Assembly: GCA_032871835.1 (NCBI GenBank)
Contig: CM065301.1
Location: forward strand, 17,501,291-17,565,290
DNA from: Dipteronia dyeriana
Taxonomy: Eukaryota > Streptophyta > Magnoliopsida > Sapindales > Sapindaceae
DNA: 64,000 bases
Direction: 5' to 3'
Below, piece by piece: positions 11,290-22,440 of the stretch. How positions within the stretch are numbered: position 1 is the stretch's first letter; each line of letters opens with the position of its first letter. Position numbers and translations under genes: made by a program. The notes beneath the pieces are model-generated. The model saw only the letters and a program-made list of their open reading frames with translations, did no database searches and was not told where the DNA came from.

Positions 11290-11860
11290 GATCATTTTCA
11301 CCGAAACAGATGTTTATAACACCGTACAACCTCATGATGACCCTATGGTCATCACGGTACAAATTGCCAACTTCATGGTGCACCGTGTGCTCGTCGACAC
11401 AGGTAGCAGCGTCGACGTCCTGTTCAAAGATACCTTGGAAAAGCTAAACTTGAAGCAGTGGTGTTACAATAGTTGCACTACTCCATTATATGGGTTCACT
11501 GGGGACTCAATCACACCCGTAGGATCAAAAATCCTACCAGTGATCAGTGGAGCAGCACCTCTCCAGCAAAACATCATGACCGACTTCGTGGTGGTAGATA
11601 CCCCATCGGTCTTCAATGTAATGTTAGGGAGGCCATTTCTATTATCCTTGAAAGGGGTCATTTCTATTTACCACAACATCTTGAAGTTCCCAGTGGGAGA
11701 CAATGTGGGGAAAGTTCGGGGTGATCAGCAAGCAGCTAGGAAATGCTACGTAGTATCGGCCAACCCAACAGCTCTAGCAAAACAACTCGCCCAAGTGACG
11801 ACGATCCAAGGTAGGATAACCCCTGCACTAAACATGGAAGACACGAGTTCCACCAATTGA
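11290..11860 (+). pseudogene. aspartic protease, element B
   Basis: The 171-codon frame from 11345 contains VHRVLVDTGSSVDVLFKDTL, with the catalytic Asp-Thr-Gly at about 11397-11405, followed by DFVVVDTPSVFNVMLGRPFL typical of Tat/gypsy proteases. This domain is intact within the frame. It ends at a stop at 11861 in the linker to RT. Confidence 0.85.
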
Positions 11861-11989
11861 CCCGAAGACAGCCTTTTGGTGCCCGACATGGAAGAACAGA
11901 TAAGGGAATTGGCCAGCGGCCATCTAGTGGATAAGTTAAAAGAGATTACTGTCTGAATAAGCGATCCTTGAAGGTCGTCAATATCGAAG

Positions 11990-12318
11990 CTACCCTTGAG
12001 CCAGGAATAAGAGAGGGTTTGATTAGGCTTCTCACAGAGTTCAACGATATTTTCTCTTGGAGTCATGCTGAGATACTGGGGATCCCAATGACATTAGCAG
12101 CACATTGACTGGCGGTGGATCCGACCTTCAAACCTATTAAACAGAAAATACGCCACTTCAACACTGAAAGAAATGTTGCGGTTCAGGAAGAGGTGGATAA
12201 ACTAACCCAGACAGGCTTCATTCGAGAAGCCCATTGCCCCGAATGGATCGCTTACTTGGTCATGGTCACAAAGGCAAATGGAAAGTGGCGTATGTGTGTA
12301 GACTACACCGACAGTTAA
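11990..12318 (+). pseudogene. N-terminal fragment of RT, element B
   Basis: Linker and RT entry motifs are present: FNDIF near 12040, GFIREAHCPEWIAYLVMV at 12210-12265, and KWRMCVDYTDS ending at 12318. RT sequence then stops abruptly. The palm with the catalytic aspartates, the Ty3 RNase H and most of the second RNase H are absent, about 1.7 kb compared with element A. Confidence 0.85.
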
Positions 12319-12369
12319 ATCGAGCAGATTTATGAGATTTAGAATCTAGCAGATACCTCGACAATTAAA

Positions 12370-13740
12370 TCATCGGGCTGTCGTCCTTGCCAAGATAGCT
12401 GCATATGGTGGTCAGACCCTACCTCACGGAGTCCCTCTTCATGTAATCCCCCTATCTAGCATTATAGCAGGTAAGGAAGCTTATACCTTGGACCGACAAT
12501 CATGCTTGATGGATCCAATTGTTAAGTATCTACAGGATGGAAAACTCCCCGGGGAGTCCTACCAAGCTCTGAGGGTTAAAAGGCTCTAAGTCCGGTATTG
12601 TATGGTGGATGGACATTTATACCGAAGGGGAAAATTCCTTCCCCTGCTCCGATGTCTACACCCTGAAGACGCCAAGTGGGATTTGAGAGAGGTTCATTCT
12701 GGGGAATGTGGGAACCGTATTGGTGGAGAGGCTTTGGCATATCAGGTTCTCCGCATAGGGTATTATTGGTTGACCATCCATCAAGATGCTAAGAACTTGG
12801 TGTTAACCTGCGAGGCATGCCAGAAGGCCGTAAACTTGAGTCACCTCCCTCCAGAGCGCATGTCGTCCCTTAGCTCGCCATACCCCTTTGCTATGTGGGG
12901 AGTCGATTTGATTGGACCGCTTCCTACAGTTCCAGGACAGGCCAAGCATGCCATCGTAACGATTGACTATTTCATAAGATGGGTTGAAGCCAGATCACTC
13001 TCCTAGATATCAGAAGAAAACACAACAAGGTTTATCAAGACCAATGTAGTTTGTAGGTTCGGAACCCCCTTGCCATTATAACCAACCTCAGAAAATAGTT
13101 AGATAATGGCCGATTCAGAGATTTCTACGAAGGCTTGGGAATCGACCTTCGGTTCGCTTCAGTAGCCCACCCTCAGACCAATGGTCTGGTGGAATCCATG
13201 AACAAAACCATTAAGAAGTTGTTGAAGAAAAAGCTATAGTAGAAGAAAAGTAGATGGGTAGAGGAGCTTCCCGAGGTTCTCTGGCTTACCGCACTACAAG
13301 GAGAACAGCTACCAAGGAATGCCCTACTCGCTAGCCTTCCGGGTTGAAGCAGTCCTATCTATCGAGCACAAGTTGAACTCCTTTAGAGTCTAACATTTTG
13401 AACCAGGGAGCAATGAAAGTAAGCTCCGAGCTAGCTTGGACCTTCTAGAGGAAAAACAAGATCGAATAGCCGAGAAGGTAGCAATCAACAAAAGTAGAAT
13501 TGCTAGGTACTTCAACAGGAGGGTCAAAGCCCTGAAACTTCAAAGAAGGAGACTTAGTTCTGAAGAAAGTAACGCTGAATACAAGGAAGATGTCAGACGG
13601 GGTTCTAGGGCCCAACTGGGAAGGACCATACCTAATAAAGATGGTGATCCGTAATGGGGCGTACAAGCTCGAGGATATGAATGGCCTGATCGACCATACT
13701 TTGAATGCGGATTACCTAAGGAAATTCTACCCTTGAACAG
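12370..13740 (+). pseudogene. integrase of element B, broken
   Basis: After the deletion, sequence resumes at the end of the second RNase H (RAVVLAKIAAYGGQTLP near 12375-12420). It runs into the integrase HHCC zinc finger (VHSGECGNRIGGEALAYQ...CEACQKA, about 12690-12830) and the first catalytic Asp region (WGVDLIGPLPT, near 12897). Downstream, the second Asp and Glu motifs are readable only across stops (PQTNGLVES near 13180). The C-terminal region ends with a LNADYLRKFYP motif near 13700-13735, the usual end of Tat pol. Confidence 0.85.
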
Positions 13741-13899
13741 GGGACTCATAAGCAGGCGGCCTCCGACTGGTTTCTTTTTCTTTTTCCTCTGACAATAATG
13801 CATTCTATCCTCCATATCAATAAAACCTGCTTTTCTTGTTTACTCCTTCCTCAACTATGTCCTACAATGATTTGGGTATATAAGGAAAATTCGACATTA

Positions 13900-14860
13900 T
13901 CACCTCAAGACCAGGGGTAAGCCGGGGAAGCCTCTTTCCCTCCGTCACTCCTGAAGCCTCATCCGGGCACTAACCCCCGCCAAGAAGGGTCTGAGTGTAA
14001 GAGCATAGTTTCCATCCAGATCTCGAGACCAGGAAATAGCTAGATAGCCCTCCTGATGCCTTGGTCTGGCTACAACCCCTAAGAAGGATCTGAGTGTAAG
14101 AGCATAGTTGCCATCCAGATCTCGCGACCAGGATTAGAGCTACCACCCCAAGAAAGATCTGAGTGTAAGAGTAGAGTTGCCATCCAGATCTCGAGACCAG
14201 GAAATAGCTAGATAGCTCTTCTGATGCCTTGGTCGGGCTACCACCCCCAAGAAGGATCTGAGTGTAAGAGCATAGTTGCCATCCAGATCTCGAGACCAGG
14301 AAATAGCTAGATAACCCTCCTGATGCCTTGGTCGGGCTACCACCCCAAGAAGGATCTGAGTGTAAGAGCATAATTGCCATCCAGATCTCGAGACCAGAAA
14401 ATAGCTAGATAGCCCTCCTAATGCCTTGGTCGGGCTACCACCCCCAAGAAGGATCTAAGTGTAAGAGCATAGTTGCCATCTAGATCTCGAGACCAGGAAA
14501 TAGCTAGACAGCCCTCATAATGCCTTGGTCGAGCTACCACCCCCATAAAGGATCTAAGTGTAAGAGCATAGTTGCCATCCAAGTCTCAAGGCTAGGAAAT
14601 AGCTAGATATCCCTCATGATGCCTTGATCGGGCTACCACCCCCAAGAAGGATCCGAAAAGCATAGTTATCATCCAAGTCTCAAGACCAGGAAATAGCTAG
14701 ATAGCCCTCCTAATGCCTTGGTCGGGCTACCACCCCCTAGAAGGATCTGAGTGTAAGAGCATAGTTTCCATCCAGATTTCGAGGCCAGGAGATAGCTAGA
14801 TAGCCCTCTTGATGCCTTGGTCGGGTTACCACCTCCAGGAAAGACTGAAATTTAAGAACA
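13900..14860 (+). repeat. 99-bp tandem array after pol, element B
   Basis: About nine copies of a 99-bp unit. The phrase (g)gatctgagtg starts units whose spacing is 99, 69, 99, 98, 99, 99, 99, 93, 99 between 13991 and 14845. The 69-bp and 93-bp units carry simple internal deletions. A diverged copy flanks each side (from about 13900 and to about 14960). Arrays in this position are known from Tat and related plant retrotransposons. Confidence 0.93.
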
Positions 14861-15609
14861 CAGAAGCTTTCTCGATCCCTAGCTTAGAAAAGGGGACTAG
14901 ACAGTTCTTTAGTTAATGCCTCGCTCGGGCTACAAACCCTTGAAAGGGATCAGGGATAAAGGGCTCGATTTACTCTAAATATACCAGTTAGTTCTGGTTA
15001 ACTAACCCTCTTTGATACGTGGTCACTCACTATAACAGGCCTACAATCAAACAATGGGACTATCGACTAAGGAAGTTGAGCTGTGAGATTCGGTGGTCAG
15101 AAAGCCCGACGCTAACTGTCCGTTTTCATGTTAAAACAGTTTTCTTATCTTGTTGTCCCCCCAAGGTAGTTCGTTTCGCTATAAATGCTGGACCTAGAGG
15201 AGATCAAGTAAGTACATGTAAGTACATGTAAGTTGGAGTGAGAGTTAGATCTAAAATTGAAGCTTTGTTATTAAGTGGTGGAGCCTATTCCCCAACAAGG
15301 CTACAGCAAGCAGGGAGCCCAATCCCTGATTCCGGGCTACAAGGAAGAAAATAAAATGACAAAAGGTCAAACATGGCTAAAGATGGGATGCGCACCCTTT
15401 TTCCGGGCATTCAAAATGAATTACACAGGAGAGAACTCAAACTTCTTCATTTTCCTGAGGACCTCCAACCTCCTCTTCTACAGAGTGAACCTCGCCCTCT
15501 GCTCCCCTCTCAGGTCGTAGCCCGTTCTGGTCAGCTGCATCTACCGCTTCCACCACCTCTTTCTAGGGATCTACCTCAGTTGTTTCAGGGTCAGCAGGAT
15601 CTTTCTACA
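14860..15609 (+). other. Spacer between tandem array and antisense gene
   Basis: About 750 bp containing one more diverged array unit at its left end and a short direct repeat agtacatgta (15210-15230). No coding signal that I can support on either strand. Confidence 0.5.
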
Positions 15610-17951
15610 TGATTTCATTGATCACCGCTATAACTTCAGACGGTATGGCTGCATCAAGAAGACTAGCCACTGACTCAGGCATAATCCTGCATTCGGTTGA
15701 CTCCATTCCTGAGAGAATTGTGGGGGGATCTCGGGCTTCAAAAATGCCTCCTTTTAGCTCCTCGGTTTGGACCCCCTCGAGGATTCACCAGAACCAAATG
15801 CTGGGAAGGTTGGAACAGGAGGAGGAAGATCTGGCACCTCCAACCGCTTCCCAGCTCCTTCCCTAGAAGGACCAGCTCCATCATTTTTGGGGCAAGACAT
15901 CTCTGCAGCCCGTGACATGACCTCTTCTCTATCCTAGCCGCCGATGCTGGAGAAATCAAATAGGGGAGGAAGGGCTACTGTAACCTGATAGAAGGCATAA
16001 AAGTACCCCTCGTTAAAAGAAGTTTCCACCTTGGCCTAGAGCTGGGTAATTTGAGCCTGCAAAGCTTGGTTCTCGACATCCAGAGCCTTTGCCTCTTCTT
16101 TCTAGTCATTCCGCTGGCTAGCCCGTCGCTTCGACCAGAGAGTTTCCTGATCAAAATACCGCTTCAACCTCTCATGGTCGCACTGAAGCTTAGCTAGCTG
16201 TGTTTCCATTCCTTGTTGGCTGGAGGTCATCTCCCGGACCAGGGTTTGATCCCGCACAAGCAACCCTATGGCTTGCTCAGCCTCAGCCTCAGCCTCAGCC
16301 TTGGCTGCCTGATCGCGGAGGAAGGCCATCTGATGCCCCATGACTACCTGAAACTTGAAAGCCTGTAAAGAAAATTCATGTTTGAAAATGATAAATCAAG
16401 CTGCTGAATGAGAAGGTAAAAACGATGATTATCTCGGCTAGAAGGGCAGACCCTTTGGTAATCATGATGTCCACGGGCATCGAGGTCATCCTAGAAAGCC
16501 CGTTGCCTGGACAGGATGTAATAAATTGCTTCAGGACCTCGTCCTGACCCACGCAGCTCGATTGCTGGTGGAGGAGAGAATGGGCGACCATAGGAGTATT
16601 AGCATGGGGCTCCATAGGAACCTCGATTGCCCGGGATACAGTCGGATCAATAGAAATGGATAATGTGACTGGGGAAGCATCGTTTGAAGCAAAAACTACT
16701 GGTAAGGGGGCAATAATGGACTTATCAATGGCTTAGGAAACGGGCCATCCTCGGTTTAGAGCCTTTGCCGCCCGAGACGCAAGGATAACCATATTAGAGT
16801 TCACTAGAGAAGGCGTTGGAGCAGGAGTAAGCAAGGTAGTAGCCTTAATTGTTGACCCCCCATTCTTCGAAGTGGCAGGGATAGCTCCCGAGAGTGATCT
16901 GGAAGGAGGAAGATGGGCCCTTTCTTGCCAGGCGTCCCGAGAAGCTAGAGCAACAACAAACACTGTTAAAAATAAAAAAAAGGGGTCAAGATCATCAGAA
17001 CTGAATCATCCAACAATTTAAAAATAGGATAGAGTGAGATACTTACGAGGAGTAACATCGGAGATCCGCAGGTACCTGTTCACCCTGCGGGGATCGAAAG
17101 GGTCAGCGGTTGGAAACTTTAAATTTAAGTAATTTTGAGCCATGATGGTCTTCAACACGGCTTTAGACTCAACGGGCAAGGAATCCCGACCCCATGAGGG
17201 TTTGTCATTTAAGACGGTGGGAACCTCGAGCTCATGCTGGCCGACGAATATAGAGCTCCCCTAGTCTCCCCCCCGCCAGTACCTACCCCTCTTTCCAAGC
17301 GGGGTCTTTCTTTGAAGCCCCGGGGATGATAAAATTAAACTTGTTCTTGGCCTTGGAGTAGAATTGGCCTCTAGGAACCCCAGCCAGGCTACTTATCTGG
17401 AAAAGGAAGGCGAGTTCCTCAGCCCCAGGCTCCCTAGTTACACCGCTCATCTCGCATTGCTCCCTCCATAACACAAGAAAGCCGACTAGATGCCTCCAGA
17501 AGCCGGGCGTCAATTGGAGCAGAGCCAGTTGAAGGGCGTTAATTGCTCACCGAAGGGTAGGGTGGAGAGGGAGCCTCACTCCGCTCTCAAAAGCTGCGAC
17601 GTGGATAGGGAGTAAGCCTTTGAACCGGATAAAAACGTCATAATTCCTATGGGGGACAGTGAGGGAAATGGTGTCAGGAATACCGTATTTGTTCCGAAGA
17701 TGGCTAATCGACTGAGGGTCGACGGTGGAATCAGGGATGACCCTGGGTTCGAAAGGAAGGGTCACCGCTGAAGGAAGCTCCACCACTGTGACCTGAACCC
17801 CCCCGACTGCGTTGACTTTCTCCCCGATATCAGAATCTTCGTTAACTAGGTTTAGAGGATTGTCGGGCTGGTTCGAGAAGCCGAAGTAGATAGAGACGTT
17901 CCTGCTAGAACGACGGCGCTGGCAGACAGGGGAAGATTCCTCATCGCTCAA
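15610..17951 (-). pseudogene. Antisense gene of element B (Transposase_28-like)
   Basis: It is read right to left, opposite to gag-pol. Exon 1 begins MSDEESS at 17951. It contains the N-terminal domain of the 'putative gypsy type transposon' family: ISHLRNKYGIPDTISLTVP, then FKGLLPIHVAAFESGVRLPL, then after a stop LTPGFWRHLVGFLVLW and FYSKAKNKFNFIIPG. It runs to DPRRVNRYLRISDVTPR at the splice donor at 17046. After an 84-bp intron come a Ser/Pro/Thr-rich linker and, after a second acceptor at 16363, a coiled-coil tail (QMAFLRDQAAKAEAEAEAEQ, EEAKALDVENQALQAQI). Several in-frame stops mean this copy is inactive. Similar antisense genes are known in Tat-lineage elements; their function is unknown. 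Confidence 0.8.
16963..17046 (-). other. Intron in antisense gene of element B
   Basis: Minus-strand GTAAGT donor at 17046-17041, T-rich tract and AACAG acceptor ending at 16963, 84 bp. It lies at the boundary between the conserved globular domain and the low-complexity linker. A second acceptor (TTTACAG) is at 16363. Confidence 0.7.
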
Positions 17952-18386
17952 AATTGCTACACCCGTTTACGAGGAACTAGGTTAGGGCCTCCAGTGCCCT
18001 CAACTAGAGCGTCGATACTGTCTGAGGAAGTCAACATCAATGGGTAAGAAGAAGCTTCAAAATAAGTGAAAGATGGAGGTAAATAGGTAGAGAAATCAGG
18101 GAAGAAGAAATCTGAAAATTTGGGATTTGAGAAAGTATAAAGAAAGTGACTGTAAAACCGGATTTAAATAGAGGATTATCGGCGATATCCTCATGACAAT
18201 CACCTGGAGCTGTATTACATCCATTTTTCTTCGAATAAAACAGTGTTTTAAATTCAAATATTAGATAATTAATGAGAAGATTTCGCTCTTATTAATTATC
18301 ATTATAGCGGAAAACTTTCTCAATCAAACAAGGAATCTGACTCCAACCTCAACTCTACCACCGGTGTTCAAGTCAGAAGGGACTTC

Positions 18387-19488
18387 TGTTAATAGTGAAA
18401 TTTGGCCAGGGGGTCAAAGAGAAAATTTTCATTTTCCCGCCATAAGTCGAAACCCATAATCAACAATCATAAAACCCGGATAGACCATAAACCACCTCTC
18501 AGGAGCAGGGAATGCCTGCTCGGCTTCAAAACCACTAGAATACCGGAACTCGGGCTCCTCCAGGCCATCTATTAGGGAACCTCGGCTCTGAGGTTGAGCT
18601 CCTCAACCGCCCTGTGAATGCCAGGAGAAGTCTCCAAGCTCAAGAGACATTCGAGAGAAGCCCGCCAACCTCTCCAGAAGCCTGCTGTCCTTGCTGGACA
18701 TAAAGGAGGAATCACTCCTAAATCTACACTACCCCAACTACCTCCTAGGAATGACAACAAGAGCACCTCGAAGGTCAGGGAAAATCCATCTCAAGCTTCT
18801 AAGCACAGAGTCGGAGCAGGGATCTACCTCGCTCTACGGGGCAACAGGCAGCTGGCTAGGTGACCTCCACGAAAAACCATGCCGCTATAACATACAAGAT
18901 CATTTTTTGAAGATAACCATAATTAATCCCGTATACGTGCGAACCAAGAGTTTGATTCCAAAAAGGAAACAAACTCATTCACGTTAATTGTTTCCTCTAT
19001 TTATTTGGGGTCAACCACTTTTAAATGTAGGATCCCGCCCGATAAGGAGGAAACGGATTCAAAGGATCATGGCGGGATATCAGCAAATTCAAACCAACAT
19101 GGACCATGTATAAATAGAGCCAAGCACGATAGCCACAGATAGATAGAAAAAAGATAGATGGCAGCATAGAGAAGAGAGAAAGAAAATAAGAAGGGAATGC
19201 CTAAATTATGTATTCAGAACACGGCCACCTCCGTTTCCACTATTCGACAGGCATAGAGTTGCCACCACCCTACATCTTAGAGAGACTGCGAGCATATAAG
19301 AGAGTGGTTTGTATTTTTAAAGCAAGTATCAATAATAAAAGCTCCCATTTACTGTTTTTAATCCAGCCTCTCATCTATCTCTTAACAAGTTAGGTTCCAA
19401 CGGTACCGACCCCGGCCACCACTTTCGTTGTAGTGGTCTCGAGGGTGTTAGCAGGAATTTCTCATCCCGAGCAAATTTCCCTTCAACA
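18387..19488 (+). repeat. 3' LTR of element B
   Basis: 1102 bp, partner of 8139-9241. It is followed by the second copy of gatgc (19489-19493). TATA box at 19109-19117. The purine stretch just before it (agtcagaaggga, around 18371-18382) is a weak polypurine-tract candidate. Confidence 0.95.
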
Positions 19489-19493
19489 GATGC
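19489..19493. repeat. Target-site duplication gatgc, right copy
   Basis: Identical to 8134-8138. Confidence 0.95.
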
Positions 19494-20062
19494 AATGCCA
19501 TGAAAAAAGGGAAATCAACTCAACTTGTTTGGGTTGTAAAAAAGAATCAATTTCCAAACTTATGAAGCCTTCTTTAGTTGATGATACCCCTAGCACAAGT
19601 ATATAATGTAGATTTTTTTTAGCATCTTATTTGTTATGCTTTATTTTGTTTTAAAATTTAACATATTATTTTTCCTTCTTTAATCTATTGTTTCTTTTTC
19701 CCTTTATGTGTGAAATCGGGCGTGATAAGTGAGAGGAGAGATAGAAATTGGTTTGGCTGTAAAATTTATTGTGGAATTTGCCTATTTTGTTTATTTTGTC
19801 TGTTTTCAATAAGAAGTGGCGTTACAAGTTTGGATTGGCAACTATATGTATTGTGTGAACCTTGTTTGCTTGAACTTTCTAATGAGCTTCATGAGTGTGC
19901 TGATTATCTATTGCTTCATGAGGAAGCGTATTTTTATAGCTTGTACTTTAATGCAAGGCTCTTTGTTTCTTGGTAGGAAACAACACCAACCCGTGTGTCC
20001 AGGAGGGACAAGCAGACTAAGAGTGCTCATAAAAAGAACGAGAGCCTTACCTCAATAAGACA
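19494..20062 (+). pseudogene. Continuation of plus-strand copia remnant
   Basis: The first 100 bp continue the gag reading from the left of element B (KKGKSTQLVWVVKKNQF). After about 19600 the sequence is AT-rich with frames at 19710-19976 and 19816-20058 that I do not recognise. The end near 20060 abuts a minus-strand copia gag. Confidence 0.4.
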
Positions 20063-20065
20063 TTC

Positions 20066-21112
20066 TTGCAAGGGGGCACCCTATTTCCTAGTTTACATTG
20101 CCTAATATATTCATAACATCTAGGCCTAATGTGACCAATCACATTACAATAATGATAAACCGGAATGAATTTAGAACAATTACATTTTTGGTGTACATGC
20201 TTTGGTTGAGAAGTCGGTTGAGAAGTTTCATAACTCTTATTGTCTTTGTATTTTATTTTGGAAGGAATGGTAGTTGAGTCTTTCTTCTTCTTGGACTTTC
20301 TTGACGTGTTCTTAGTTGTAGGAGTCTACTTAACTTCTTCTATAAAACCTAAGCCACTTATATCTCCTTGATGCTTTCCAAGTTTTAAAACTTCATCAAG
20401 CTTAATGGCTCCAATTTTCATGTTATTAATAGACTCTTTGAGAGCTTTGACTTCATCTTTAAGCTCACACTCCTTTGTCTTCAAGATAGTCAAAGTGTTC
20501 TTTTTTATTGCTTAATCTCTCCCTCCATGGCAAACATTTTCATAGTAAAGTCTTCTTTTAATTCATCTAGCTCTTTAGCACTTTCCTCCATCTTCAAAAA
20601 ATACTTTTCAATGATCTTATCATGCTCCTTGATGACTTCACTTTGCTTGCTCATATTCTCTAAAGACATCTTCTTTTCATTGTCGAGAGCTTTAATTATA
20701 ACCACTAAATTGGCATTGATCAACTTCAGCTTGTTATTCTCTTCATTCTTCTTGACATCTTCACTCGTTAGTTGAAGGATCTTGTCATTAAAGTTTGTTT
20801 CATCATGATTCGAGGAAGCTTTGATCTCTTCATGATTGGAGGAGATTCACTATCTTCACTACTTGAAGAGTATTCACTTTCCTCATTACTCGAGGAGTCT
20901 TAACTGCTATCTTTAAATCTTCATTCATATATAGCTGGGTGAGCAATGTAATTGCTAGTATATTCTCAATCATCCGAGAATTCCTCTTCCTCTTCTACAT
21001 CATTTATGGATCTAATGTAGGCTTTCATCATACTTTTCCAAAAGAAGTAGTTACCATTCTTCAATAGTGGAGGCCTAGCACTAGAAGCACTTTTCGGTAT
21101 CGAATCACCCAT
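20066..21112 (-). pseudogene. SIRE-like copia gag (minus), broken
   Basis: It starts at the ATG at 21112 with MGDSIPKSASSARPPLLKNG, then NYFFWKSMMKAYIRS, the N-terminal gag signature of copia elements (a run reading PPL-x-GxNYxxWK). It continues with an acidic patch, a Lys/Glu coiled coil (20723-20505) and a nucleocapsid knuckle near 20165-20100 (YHYCNVIGHIRPRCYEYIR, first Cys changed to Tyr). Stops occur at several places. The primer site and LTR lie immediately upstream (21200-22440). Confidence 0.75.
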
Positions 21113-21199
21113 AGTATCAATCATGATATTTTTTTTTTTCATAAAGCACAACAAAACAACACAAACACTATAATATGGATCTATCTAATTACTTCTAAA

Positions 21200-21214
21200 C
21201 CCGCTCTGATACCA
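21200..21214 (-). other. Primer-binding site, tRNA-iMet type
   Basis: The minus strand reads TGGTATCAGAGCGGG directly inside the copia LTR end. It matches the complement of the 3' end of plant initiator tRNA-Met, the standard copia primer. Confidence 0.85.
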
Positions 21215-21216
21215 AT

Positions 21217-22440
21217 TGAAATTCATAAATCATTTATAGTGTAGAATATACGTAGAGGGAGAAGGGTGAATAGGTATAGGGCCAAGTTTTACCACTTCTT
21301 TTCTTTATAAACAATTTAGTCACACTTAGAAATTTTAACAAGTAGATTGCTTCAACAAGTCAATATGAGATCAATCAAGCAATTGATGAAACAATACAAG
21401 TTAAAGTAAATGAAGGAATTAAAATGCTAAAATTAACACAAAGGATTTTTATGTGGTAAAACCTCAAAAAAAAAAGAAGGAAACATCCAAGGGTTGAACC
21501 GACAACCCGTAATCCATTATGTCGAATAAGAGATATACACTCAAAAAACAATCAACACATAATACACTCTCTAAGATGTCAACTCCTATTCTACCCTCGG
21601 GCTAGTGAACCACTTTGAGTACTTCATATCAAAGATGTGACTATCATACCTCTAGGAAGCAACTTCTTATCTAAGGCACTCTTGCCTATAGGAAGATTCC
21701 TTGCTTGCTTATCCGGATCCTCCCAATCCTAGACAAGACTCTTTGCTTAGATATTCATAACACTTTCCTAGCCAAGTCTTCTTGCTCAAGTCAAAACTTT
21801 ACTCACTTCAACAAGAGACTTCAACCTTTTGCAAGGCAATGATCTAAGTGAAGTGCACACATGCAATTATGATGATTAAGTTGATCAATTACACTCTATG
21901 AAGAATTAGTATTGCACAAATCAAGCTTACAAACAAATGTTACTAATTCTTATGAACATGTTATTAGGAATCTAGATTAGGCATTCAAAATCATTCACAA
22001 AAATATCTAGAAACCTAAACATGTTAATCAAAGCAAGAACAATAAGTTTTCAATAAAAATCACAAAACTAGCTTTGAAATCAAGTGAACAAGTTAACACT
22101 AGTTCTCAACATATTCAACAAACAAAAGATAAAAATAAAACTAAGAACTAGGTTTAGAAAATAGATATCTCAATCAAGTTATTCTAGTTCATGAACATGT
22201 AGCAAAAACCTAGAAATCAACAATCAAGATCAAATACATAAAGATATTTCATATTCAAGTTCATGTTCATCAAGATTAGCTAAAATGATATTTATTCAAA
22301 GTCACACGAGAAAATCTTGAAAATCAATCAAACAAGTCTAAAATTGGAATCAAAATCATTCTAATCATTTTTCTTTGCTCAAATAAGAAGATTCATCAAT
22401 TTGATCACAACAGAGAAATGAAAGAAAATGATTCACTTAC
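21217..22440 (-). repeat. copia 5' LTR, interrupted by element C
   Basis: It starts with TG beside the primer site and extends right until element C begins at 22441. Read on the minus strand, its terminus (CCTATTCACC...GAATTTCA then ATTGGTATCAGAGC) resembles the end of the copia LTR at 50733. No coding content is seen in 21217-22440. Confidence 0.65.

Larger units (their letters stand above)
8139..19488 (+). mobile_element. Tat-lineage Ty3/gypsy element B, complete ends, deleted pol
   Basis: It is bounded by LTRs of 1103 and 1102 bp and a perfect 5-bp target duplication. In order: 5' LTR, primer site, gag, protease, the first part of RT, then directly the RNase H-integrase junction and integrase, a 99-bp tandem array (about 13900-14860), an antisense gene (17951-15610, minus) and the 3' LTR. 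By eye the LTRs differ by roughly 5-8 percent, mostly transitions, so insertion is not recent. Gag and pol carry many stops. It cannot be autonomous because the RT active site and both RNase H domains are gone. Confidence 0.93.

Noticed and set aside
13900..14860. CRISPR-like array
   Set aside because: Units of 99 bp repeat in full with no unique spacers, and the surroundings are a plant retrotransposon.
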